From: Ilex aquifolium
Taxonomy: Eukaryota > Streptophyta > Magnoliopsida > Aquifoliales > Aquifoliaceae
Direction: 5' to 3'
Assembly (NCBI GenBank): GCA_951799425.1
Contig: OX637401.1
Coordinates: 21,924,001-21,988,000 of the forward strand
DNA length: 64,000 nt
The notes beneath the pieces were generated by a model. The model was not told the DNA's origin and did not search any database. It worked only from the letters and a program-made list of their open reading frames with translations. Made by a program: the position numbers and the translations under genes. Shown here one piece after another: positions 23,353-34,128 of the stretch; positions within the stretch are counted from its first letter, which is position 1; every line of letters begins with the position of its first letter.

Positions 23353-26300
23353 ATGAGGGAAAAGAATGGGGTGTCGTGTTTCTCGTTATTGCCGGAAGGT
23401 TGCATATCAGACATCATATCATTGACATCACCGAGAGATGCTTGCAGAGCGTCGGCGGTCTCATCGGCGTTCAAGTCGGCAGCCGAGTCAAACACCGTCT
23501 GGGAGAAGTTCCTGCCGTCCGATTATCCGGAGATCATATCGAGGTCCGTCTCTCCAGTGGTTTACTCCACCAAAAAGGAACTCTACTTTCTTCTCTGCAA
23601 CTCTCCTATCCTCCTTGATGAAGGCAAGCTGGTAAGGAACTCAATCACGCTTCTGCCATATTTTTTCTACTTGCTTATTGAATTCTCTCTATGTCTGTTA
23701 CTAAAATTTCTGTGTGTTCGCGTGTTGTGTGGGGGAAGATATAGTGGATGAGGTTTCGGATCCTCCCAATTTCAAAATTTGGTAACTTTGATCAAGTCGA
23801 TTATTCATTGTGCCCTGTTTGTGGATTTCTATGGGTCCCTATTGGAGTACAAAGAAGTCAACTATAGACAAATGAATTGGAAAGAAATTGATTCGGATCC
23901 TTCCAACTTCAAAATTTAGCGACAGTGATCAAGTTGAGTATTCATTGTGCCGAGTTTGTAGGTTCCATTGATGCTCATTGGAGCCCAATGAATTCAACTG
24001 TGGACAATTGAATTAGACTGAAATTGACGAATCAGAAATTGAACAGATAGTAAGTTTCAATGGTGTACACTGTAGCCGGTACACAATGCTCTCCCCCCCA
24101 CCCCAAAACTAGGATGCACAAGTGGTCAGAAGCGTTACTTGATTCCCAAGCTAATTGATTGTTAATGGGGCTAAATGAATTTAGCAGTGGAAGATTGAAC
24201 TTAACTAAAATCGGCCATATTTGACAAAATCTGAATTCGAGAAATCCGATCAGATCAGGTGTTCAACCCATAAGAACCCACGGCTGTGGCATTCTAATGA
24301 GCAGATTGTTGATTTAACTTGACCAAAGTATGATAAAATTTAAATTTGGTAGAGAACCAGACCCCATTGGTTTAGGCCGAAGCAGGCGATGCTATTATTT
24401 GTATTTTAGATGGTCCGTGGGGGTTGGTGGTTCAAGGCGATTTATGCGCTATGGGTTATACACTGTTGTATGTTATGAGAATCAAGAAATGCACAGTTTC
24501 CAGTTACGATGGTGGATTTGAACCTAGTTGAGTGCATTTCAAATGCAAATTGGCTTGAGACATGAAAAAATAGACAGACTTTTGTTTCTTGCATATTTGA
24601 TCATGATTCCTAATAGCAACCTATGTCTTCTGAACTGTTTGTAGTTAATCTAATGATTTTCAGTTGTTACGATGTGCTTGAAAGGAATCATATAATAAAT
24701 ACAGCGAAATTTAAAAATAATTATTTGATTCCTCATACAAAGATCTATTCATGTTTAATACAAACCGAGAAACCCTAGATCTATAGAGAAGATTAAGGGT
24801 TACCTCTTGAAGCGTGCCTTTTAAAATCTTCAAGTGCTCTCAAACTTTAAATCTTCAAATCTGAATTTGATCTTTACTCCAAGTCTCGCAAACGTTTGGC
24901 CTCTATTGGTATTCACACGAATTGACAAACTTGAAGGATTTACTTCAACCATTGATAAACTAGTAGAGAGAGAGAATAAGGGGTGATTCTTCTTGTGCTA
25001 GCAAAAGAGTTGTTATATCTTATATCCACCTCCTATATAAAGATATTTATAGAGTTTTAAAGACTCTAATTCTAGTTTGGGTCAAGTTGCAATTATCTCA
25101 TAATTACATATAACCCATTTATTAATCATTAATTGTAATAAAGTCCTTAATTAACTTTTAATTAAGTTTTCACCCCAATTTACTCTTAATTGGTTGCCTC
25201 TCCTTTATCTTTTAGTTTCCAATCAATTCTATTGTATGTGACCCTATAGGTTCAAGCATACTCGGTTGTAGGCATTCGATACTAACTACAAGTAGCATCT
25301 CAAATTAGAACTCTTTCTAATGTAGCTTGAAATAAAACCCTTATAATTCTCTCTTCATGAAGAACAATTAATATATTTATATTAATTTCATTGTTCGAGC
25401 TTCTACCAATCATGATAGCAACATATCATGATCAACCTTTGGATAACATGAAGTAGGTAAAGAACTCATTCAGTCTATAGTTGACATGCAATTCAATCAT
25501 TCTATCACACAATACCCCAATTGAATTACTAGAGTATGAAATTACTGTCAAACCCCCAACTCAATTTTATGTGTTCAATCTTAGGACTATGACTCTTAAT
25601 GATCAATTAGAAATCCTTTTTCTAATTGTCGTTCTGCCTTGGTCAAAGACTCCTTGAGTCATATCCTAGAAGATCACATATGACATTCTCCCTTTATTTA
25701 CCAAGGGTGATAGATTCCATGTTGTACACTCATAAATCTCCATGGATGTCTAACTATGTCCAATAATACATATTCAAGTTACATGATTATTATATAAATA
25801 TGTTGTATAGTTAAAGCATAGAAGTCCATACAAAAGACAACTATGGTGTCTCAAGTCTAAGGATCATTTGCATAACTATAATTTTGGGATTTAATATTGA
25901 CAGGTATGCAAAACTCCATATGAAAAATCCTACGTTAGTTAACGGTCACGTTCAATGTACTTGTTCTCTAACAAGCACCCACACACTTGCTTCAGTATCC
26001 CTACACTAGTGACTTGAACGAGTCATCTCATATCAAATATGAGTAAACATAGTGTATGCTAGTTTATCCGGATTACATAGTGTCCAAATAGTAATCCTAT
26101 GACTAGGAACATTTGAGAGTTAAGTACTAAGAATTATATGCCTCCTCTTCTCAACACCTTAAGAAACTGTCTTCTTAACTTATACTCTATGGACTATATC
26201 ATGTATATTAAAATAAAATAAAGTAGAAAAATGATAAATAAACTTTCCATTTTATTTAATTAAGTAATGAATGTTGCTAGTACAACCCTAAAACATCATC

Positions 26301-27185
26301 TATATGGTTGGTCTTAGAGCATACTACTAGCGGTGCTTACTCTAGTTCTTTGAAGACCAAGAGGTCCTTTAAGAGTAAACCATTACAACGGTAGAAATTT
26401 TCCATTCTATTGAGGGCATAGAGCAATGGAAAACCCAAAAATGAGATGATGTTGTTGTTTTTTTCCCAACTGAACTTATTTCTTACATATTACCTGTTTT
26501 CTAATAATGCAATCTTTATAATTGTTCATAAGCAGAGCTTCACGCTAGATAAATGGAGCGGCAAAAAATGTTATATGCTACGAGCAAGAGAGCTTTCAAT
26601 TGCGTGGAAAGATTTCCCACACTACTGGAAGTGGACATCTTTGCCTGAGTCAAGGTCACTCTCCCCGTCCACCTAATTGTTTATCTGTGTATGCATTGAT
26701 GACTCATGTACATACATTTTTAAATGTCCAGATTTTCTGAGGTGGCTGAGCTCCTGACCATGCGTTGGCTTGCTGTTGGTGGCAAGATGCAAACTCAGAT
26801 GTTGTCCCCAAAGACCACCTATGCAGCTTACCTGGTCTTCAAACTAGCAAAAAATTCCAGTGGCCTTGAAGTGCCTGCAAAGGCTTCAGTTAGATTTGTT
26901 GCAGAAAGCCCAGATAGGGCTGAAGATTCGAACGATACAGTTTACCTGAAATTGGCGACAGATAGACCTGAGCATTTACGAGGATTGCGCAGGCATGCTG
27001 CCACAAAACCTAATGGTCGGCATCCACAGCAGAGAGGGGATGAATGGATGGAGATTGAGCTCGGGCAGTTTTTTAACGATAACGGAGATGACGGTGAAGT
27101 GGAGATGCAATTGAAGGAGATCCAATGGTGTAATTGGAAGACTGGCCTCATTGTCGAGGGCCTTGAGCTTCGGCCTAAGGAGTAA
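23353..27185 (+). CDS. PP2-B-type F-box protein, copy B
   Basis: Predicted 283 aa, three exons: 23353-23631, 26536-26654, 26732-27185. The donors are CTG/GTAAGG and AAG/GTCACT, and the acceptors are AAGCAG/AGC and TCCAG/A. Exon 1 (93 codons) holds the F-box (residues about 12-58, [20 protein letters not shown]...[10 protein letters not shown]), which binds SKP1 in SCF ubiquitin ligases. Exon 2 starts [15 protein letters not shown] and exon 3 has [20 protein letters not shown] and ends ELRPKE, the PP2 domain. Intron 1 (2.9 kb) contains a solo LTR. The start MREKNGVSC is the only in-frame ATG before the F-box. Function is inferred from the family: ubiquitination of glycan- or partner-bound targets, often stress-linked. 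Confidence 0.88.
24679..26332 (-). mobile_element. Solo LTR in intron 1 of copy B
   Basis: A perfect GTGCT duplication flanks it (24674-24678, 26333-26337). Copy A reads straight through the site (CAATGTGCTTACTCTAGTTC, about 15700). On the minus strand the LTR begins CG, read as a mutated TG, and ends in CA. The 1654 bp has no gag or pol. It lies antisense to the host gene. Confidence 0.85.
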
Positions 27186-27427
27186 AGATTGAATTGAAAG
27201 ATATGTACGAATTTAATACACTTCGATGCAACAGACACTGTGTATTAATACGAGACTCATTTATATACAGTTGATAATATTTGAATTTAGTATGGATGTT
27301 TTATTATGTAGATAAGTTGTTTATAATTCTCCACCTTCAATTTTTGTTTTTGTGCTGTTGTTTTTATTATGGTTCAGGAGGATTCAGATTTAGAACCACC
27401 CTCATGCTCAACAATAGCAGTGGCAGG

Positions 27428-27472
27428 CCATCTCTCTCTCTCTCTCTCTCGCACACACCTGCACACACACAC
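27428..27472. repeat. CT/CA microsatellite behind copy B
   Basis: Counterpart of the tract at 17383-17430 in segment A. Confidence 0.8.
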
Positions 27473-27585
27473 CAAGCTTGCTTCAACCGTGCAACAAAGA
27501 CGCCTTTTGCTTTGCCCGACAGAAAGAGGAGGGGGACTTCTTAATCTCCCCAACATAGTCAAAGATAAGTCTTAGGAAAAATTGT

Positions 27586-27912
27586 AGAGTTAATAGTATT
27601 TTTGGTCCTTAAAGTTTGCATTTTTTTTTATCAATTTAGTCCTCATTATATCAATTTTGTCCTTAAAGTATTTAATTCATATCATTTTAGTCCCTACATA
27701 AAAAAACTGTTAAGTTTTTGATGGAATGATCACGTGTTGAGCAGGTGATACCGTCTGAAAAAATGACACGACACTTTCATCACAAACTTGACGGATTGTC
27801 TGATTAGGGACCAATATTAAATATTTTAGGGATCAAACTAACAAAATTGGTACAATGAGGACTAAACTGACAAAAAAAATGTATCCTTTAGGGACCAAAA
27901 TTGCGATTTAAC
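27586..27912. mobile_element. Small inverted-repeat element
   Basis: Left end GAGTTAATAGTATTTTTGGT and the right end (complement of GGTTAAATCGCAATTTTGGT) are inverted relatives of the GGGTTAATT family. Segment A has no equivalent here. No convincing duplication was found. Confidence 0.5.
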
Positions 27913-28620
27913 CAACTGAGTCTTTGGCCCAATGGTATCTCTTGCGTTGTGAAGGTTTTGTCTTCTTGAAGTCAAATGTTCAAGTACCCTGGGCGACACA
28001 AACCATGCCCAAGGCGCATTAAATTGATCGACAAAAGCAAGAGACGCATTCACTGCTCGGTGAGGTTGAGAAAGGCACTCTAAGTGCTTGGGGTCCCGAG
28101 CTAGTACCTAAGAAAACACCTGATGCAAAGAAAAACATGTGCTTTGATCAAGATCTGCGCACCAGATGTTGTCTTCTATACGAATCAACCAGGAGCTTTC
28201 CCTCCAAGGGACCCAGTCGTCCGCCTTAGTCAACTCTTGGAAGGTATAAATAGCACACTAAAGCTCAATGCAAAGGTATGCAACCCCTTGTATAAGCAAT
28301 ACAATAGTGTTTTCAAATCCTCTCTCAATACTGACTTGAGCGTCAGAAGGGTCACACCGGAGAACACTCCGACGCCCTTCTAACTCTTATTTCTTGAGTG
28401 ACAGGTCACTGTTAAAGGCTTTTCCGTAAGTTGATTGTTCGTACAGGAGGGTTCCACCACTGTTCATTACCCATCGTGCTTAGGGTCCTGCTCGCAGTTC
28501 CATAGTTGTTCATTATGAGAAGCACAAGAGGGGTTATGTTTAGGTGACGCTCTAGATAGACGCGAGCTCATCCAGGGACAGATTTGTCATCTCATTCATT
28601 GTGCAGAAATCACCCTGCAC
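27913..28620 (+). mobile_element. SINE-like piece and Ty3-type LTR remnant
   Basis: 27913-28100 has A-box-like TGGCCCAATGGT and B-box-like TGTTCAAGTACC. 28100-28600 contains GGTATAAATAGC (about 28243) and CTGACTTGAGCGTCAGA (about 28331), phrases often seen in plant Ty3/gypsy LTRs. An 86-codon frame at 28123 lies in this and is not judged a gene. The boundaries are not resolved. Confidence 0.4.
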
Positions 28621-28974
28621 ATAATGGAATGGTTTTATGGCGTCAGCCATTCATGTAAGAGCAACACTGTCAATAATAGCAAAAATTGTCAATCCAAAAT
28701 TTAAAAATATTTTTAAAGAATTCAGCCGTATCTTGCAGTATCCACGTTCGACATGTATTAGATAAAGATACTCTGGCCTTGAAGAAGTATATGCGCTTCG
28801 TACATAAAAAGAGATATGCAAATCGGAGTGAAACCCCATGCTTCTATGTGTATGATAGCGCAAATCTGTCCATATGTATAAGCACATTTATACCTTGGGA
28901 AATTTGGTTTGAAGCAAATTGAGTGTTTTTAGCAACAACATATCATGGTGGTTAAGGTCTTGCGTTCGATGGGT

Positions 28975-28978
<4 letters not shown>

Positions 28979-29038
<60 letters not shown>
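28979..29038. repeat. GT/GA compound microsatellite
   Basis: (GT)n then (GA)n, longer than the segment A counterpart at 20008-20046. Confidence 0.9.
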
Positions 29039-29039
<1 letters not shown>

Positions 29040-29989
29040 CCAGGGTTGGTGGTGGTGGTGGCAAATTTAGGGTAGGGTGGTGATGGTGGTGACAATGGAG
29101 AGTAAATCGGATTTGATTTTAGTTTTGTGTTGTTCAGGTCTAGATTTGAGTTGTATGGGTTGGATCGCTTATTTTCATGGTTGTAAGGGTAACATGAAGA
29201 TTTGTGGAGAAAAAAATAAGTGATGCCAACTACTTCATTCGGTCTACTAACCTGTTTAGTATAGTAAGAAATACAACCAAAAAAGAATGAAGTGTACTTC
29301 TGAACACCATAAGGGCAAATTAATTATTTTGGTATACATAAAAGGATTTGAATGTCATTTTCGTAAGTTTTTAAACATTTATGACTAAGGAGGAATCAAG
29401 ATGAACTTGTTAAACTTGAGTATGATCATAATTTGTTTTGTCGTGACTTGTCGAGCTCAAGTCAACCCTAGTTTTAAGTAAAGATTCTTACTGAAGTTCG
29501 GTTCGTTAATTAAAACCTTCCACTTTGCGTGTGTGGATATATTTTGCTTTATTGTATATATTTTCACTTCCATCTCAATATCTATAATGTAAGAAAATTA
29601 GGAAGAATTGAAATGAGGGAAGAAAAGAGGAAATATTTACATGTTTAGTAAGAAGGAAATGAAAAAAAAAAAACTACAAAATCGAAAAAAGTTGGAACCC
29701 ATTAAAGCTAGATTACAATTCAATGGGATCAAGGTTAGTAAGCAATGAGGTTACCGTAGGAAGGAATGAAAAAAAAAGGCAGGAGAAGGAAAAGTGAAGG
29801 AGATTCTTCCCCTTCAAGACCACCAAATCCTATCCTTCGAAAATGGGAATAAATAAAGTTTTAAAAGACTCCACTTGTTTTAAAAGACTCCACTACTAAA
29901 ATCTCATTAAAACCCTTTAATCTTCCTAGTTTACTTGTAACCCAAGATAAGACTCTCTCTCCTTTTCGCATTAGATAATTCTATGTGCA

Positions 29990-30060
29990 CCAAATTATTG
30001 TCAGCCGTTGGATGATATTGGGTCCCACTGATCCAACGATTGACAATGATTTGGTGCACA
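29990..30060. repeat. Short palindromic MITE fragment
   Basis: GTGCACCAAATTATTGTCAG and its inverted partner (to 30058) form a hairpin around GGGTCCCAC. Related text in segment A (21110-21160) is degenerate. Confidence 0.55.
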
Positions 30061-30479
30061 AATTTGGTGTGCAATGCATTGTTCTTTTGCATTTGAAAAA
30101 TACTAAATAGACTTAAAAGTTAAAAACTTGACTTGATAAATCACTACCATTTAATAGGTAATGAGTCCCAATAAATACTGAAATTCACAGTTAAATCAAT
30201 GACAAATATAACAACTACATCATCAAGTCATGTTTTTAAGTCTGTGTATTATTGCTCTTTACATTTTCTTTCCTCCAATTGAACCAAACATATCCTTATC
30301 TATTTGTAAATGATTTATGAGAATTCTTAGTGACTAAGGTTGGAGAGATTATATAGGGTTAAAAACACTATTATCCCTTAATTTTGTCCTTCATTTTTTT
30401 TGCCATCAAACAAAATACTTTTTTCTCAAATTAATATTCAAAATATGCGACATGTTTCAATGTGGGCACTTTGTTATTT

Positions 30480-30671
30480 CAGTAATGCCATGCTGACCAA
30501 AATTTGGGACCAAATAAAGAGCCCAAATGACAGAACAGTTGCTGATATGCCCCATTTGTCCTTGATTTAGAGCAGACGAAAAGATTTTGCTGATATGACA
30601 ATTAATCAACAACTGTCATATCATTTGGGCTCTTTATTTGGTCTCAAATTTTGATCAGCATAGCATTACTC
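30480..30671. mobile_element. Hairpin MITE, Mutator-type duplication
   Basis: About 65-bp inverted arms (CAGTAATGCCATGCTGACCA at the left, the complement at the right, including AATAAAGAGCCCAAATGA on both arms). A perfect 9-bp duplication TTGTTATTT flanks it (30471-30479, 30672-30680). Confidence 0.85.
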
Positions 30672-30680
30672 TTGTTATTT

Positions 30681-32021
30681 TTGTCTCAATTTTCATTGGA
30701 AACTGAATATATGCGTGTAACGTGAAAGTAAATGGTGATGGAGATTGACAGTTCTTGGTTTGTAGAGAAAAATAGAGAAACGTAGACAGGGAAAGGAGAT
30801 ATCATGTGGAATTAATTTTTTTTAAGTATAAGTTTTTCAAGGGAGATAGGCTTTCAAGATAGAGAAAATTGGTCTTTGAGCTAAAAAGGATAGGAGAATT
30901 AGGTTTTTCAAAGAGTGAATTTTGTTTTTGTGAAGCGAAGGAGAGATTATTTTTTTTTGAACAAAACGAAGGAGAGATAAAATTGAGTTTTAAGACGATA
31001 TATTATTCTTAGAGAGTGATGAATGGTTTACTGGAAGGGTCAGCTCGCGGATTTTTTTATATACAATTTTATTTAAAAATAATGAATATTTTTGTAACTT
31101 AATATTTGTGTAAATTATATTTTTGAATCAAAAGTAGAGTTAAAATGGATAAAAATAAAATAATGAATAGTTTTATCTTATATTAAGGGATAAATTACAT
31201 CAAATAGAATGAATACATCCTAACTAGGTTGACACCTACTCACTTATCTATCATTTGCATTATTCTGCCCTTTAAAACTTGTATGCTTAATACATGGAAA
31301 ATAAAATAATACATTATTTATAGTATTTAAATTTTTAAAATTTCAAATTCCGACATTGGGATACTTATTTAAAAGTTTTAAATTTAATGGTCTAAAAGTA
31401 TAATTTTTTTTTCAAAGGAAGGATGGGCGGGCACTTGGGCCGAGTTTTAACGGATTTTTTCAAGCTGGCTATTGGGCCGGATAATGGGTTTGTTCCCAAA
31501 CTCAAACCCTCTTTTTAAGGATATTGGGCTAGGGCGGGTCAACTACCGGACTTTAGACCTATTTTTTTCGGGCAGAGTAATGGGACATGTGGATGACCCC
31601 ATCCATGGACACCTCTACCTAAACCTACCTCTTGCTACTAGCATTTTGTTGAACGTGACACATTCATTTGCAAAATTAGAATTGAGGTGTAATGTCATAA
31701 AATTCCCACATTGAAAGTATCTGTCATTTGAGTACAAAATTAATATTAAGAAAATTTGAGACAATGCGAAAAAAATCAGGGGCAATAATGTTTTTAACCC
31801 AAGGGTTTACTAAATAAATTGTTTTTTAATATCATATCTCTTTTTTATTCTTCAAAAAAATGTGACACTTGTAAAAATTAATTATTTTATTTTAATTTAT
31901 TATTTTTATGATCAACGATCATAAATAAATTAATAGAAGATATACAAGCAAAATCATTTCAAAATATAGTATCAAAAAAAACCCTTTCAGTACTTTAGCC
32001 TTATAGTAATGTTTTTAACTC
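30681..32021. other. Gene-free, repeat-derived
   Basis: AT-rich. A GC-richer patch at 31420-31620 (GGGCCGGATAATGGGTT and similar) looks like part of a dispersed repeat. No coding region is supported. Confidence 0.45.
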
Positions 32022-32024
32022 TTA

Positions 32025-32372
32025 GAGCAACTCTAAGGTGGGTGGCATATAGGGTGGCATACCCCATATGCCACCCCAAATTCTAAAAATTTCACTTCAA
32101 AAGAAGTGGCATATGGGGTTGAAAAATGGCGTCAAGGCTCTTGGGGTGGCATTTTTGGCAACTCTGGAGAGAGAAAGGGAGAGGTTGCAAATTGATTGGT
32201 GAATATAGATCCGTTAAATGAATATAGATCCAATGATTCATATAGATTGATGAATAAAAATATGGCACCTGTCATTGGAGCAGATTTATAATTCAGGGGT
32301 GCCAAAACACTGTTCACAGTTACAAATGAGTGATTTGACACCCCAAAATGACAACTCCATTTGAAGTTGCTC
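32025..32372. mobile_element. Tourist-like (PIF/Harbinger) MITE
   Basis: Termini GAGCAACTC and GAAGTTGCTC are inverted and flanked by TTA (32022-32024, 32373-32375). The ends resemble those of the 1016-bp element at 4504-5519, which suggests mobilisation by the same transposase family. No coding content. Confidence 0.78.
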
Positions 32373-32375
32373 TTA

Positions 32376-33476
32376 GGATAAGTAGAGGTATTGAATTAAA
32401 ATTTAATTTTAAGCTATTGATTTTTGTTTAGATGATTTAAAATTATTAATTAAAACATATTAAATAAAAAATTTCATAAGTGTCACATTTTTATTAGATA
32501 AGAAATAAATATATATAATATTTAACAAACTATTTTTTGACACCATAGTTGTTCCCTAATTATCTATATCTATTTATATCTATACTATTAATAAAAGTAT
32601 CTTAACATAAAAAAACTTTTGATTCACTATTTTACCCTTATAAAAATCCATAAAGGTTAACATGCCATTTTGTTTTTAAATATTTAAATTATCAATAACA
32701 AACTAATATCTAATATGTTATGCAAATCTATCTATCTTTGCAAAACTTTTGAATGATCATGTTATGTTTAACATCATATATAAAAATAATATATTTTTTT
32801 TCTAAAATCTCAATATTAATACACGTTGACAACTCTATTGATACAATATTATCTCCAACGCCAAAAAAGGGCTATATTTATTTTATCTCTTCATTCACAA
32901 TCAAAATAATTTGGTAAAAAATTACTGATGCACAAAGTAAAAACAAGAAAGACAAAAAGAAAAAAAAAATCGAGAAAAGAAAAATATATAAACCTATTTG
33001 TTAGCTCGAATGAAAGAATCATGGAAAATGAGTCAATTAAATATTTATAGTTATGAAGAGAATACAAATAATTTAAGTATGATAAATATAAAATAATATC
33101 TAAGGTAGGTATATAGATTTTTTTATGTATTTTACCAAATGTTTCAACAAAAATTTTCACGTGTCATGCACTACTAGTAATATATAAGCAATGTTATTTG
33201 GACATAATTTGATGACTTAATCACTCTTTACCATTAGATTGACAAATTGACCTACTAATTGTTAGAATTTATCAACAATTCAATGACTATGATACATAAA
33301 GTCAACAAAGAGCAATGCTACTTGGATATTATTTATTGACTTGATTTATAAATCTAATCACTCATAATCGTTAGATTCACAAAAGTGGAACCCAATAATA
33401 AGACTCACTACCAATATAATAATTCCGATACATTAGATCAATAAATTAAATTTAAATAATATTATTAATTGAATAA
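32376..33476. other. AT-rich stretch with possible Helitron start
   Basis: TCTATACTATTAATAAAAG at 32579 resembles plant Helitron 5' ends, but I cannot fix a 3' hairpin and CTRR end. Short repeats related to AGAGCAATGCTACTTGGA occur at 33187 and 33308. No gene. Confidence 0.35.
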
Positions 33477-34040
33477 AATAAATATAAATAGCATCTTCCA
33501 TTATATATAAACTAGTCATAACTAGTGTATGGAGGCCCGATAAAACTTAAAATTCGAGCGGTCAAAAAGTCGATCCCACTATATTAAATTTTTTTAACTT
33601 GTGTATACTATTATATATGAATAATGTTTCAAATAAAAATTATATTAAACTAGAAATTAATTAAATATTAAATGATTGAATATGTGATAGAAATGAGTGA
33701 TGTGATGTTTTTAGGGGAAAAATATATAGGGAATAAAAATTCAAGTTTAATATTATTAATTCAAGAAAATAAATCTATATAGAATCTTCCATTATATATA
33801 CACTAGGCATAACCCGTGTCTGAAGGTACAATGAAACATAAAATTTGAACACCTAAAAAATTGATCCAACTATATTAAATTTTTTCAACATGTGTATACG
33901 ATCGTATATAGATAATATTTGAAATAAAAATTATGTTAAATTATAAATTAATCAAATATTAAATAATTGAACATGCGATAGAAACGAAATATGTGATATT
34001 TTTAGATTGGAAAATATATAGGAGATAAAAATTAAAGTTG
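33477..34040 (+). repeat. Direct duplication of about 290 bp upstream of copy C
   Basis: Two tandem units: CTTCCATTATATATAAACTAG near 33495 and CTTCCATTATATATACACTAG near 33785. Later blocks such as TATTAAATTTTTT.AAC.TGTGTATAC recur at the same spacing. The second unit ends about 90 bp before the copy C start codon. Confidence 0.75.
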
Positions 34041-34128
34041 CTATATGTAATATTATATAGATCGGAAGTTGTAAACATCCCACCACCTGGGTTTCATTTT
34101 AATTCGAGAGAGAGAGAGAGAGAGAAAA

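Noticed and set aside
32579..34040. Helitron spanning this region
   Set aside because: The 5' start looks suggestive, but no 3' hairpin followed by CTRR at an A/T junction could be fixed.
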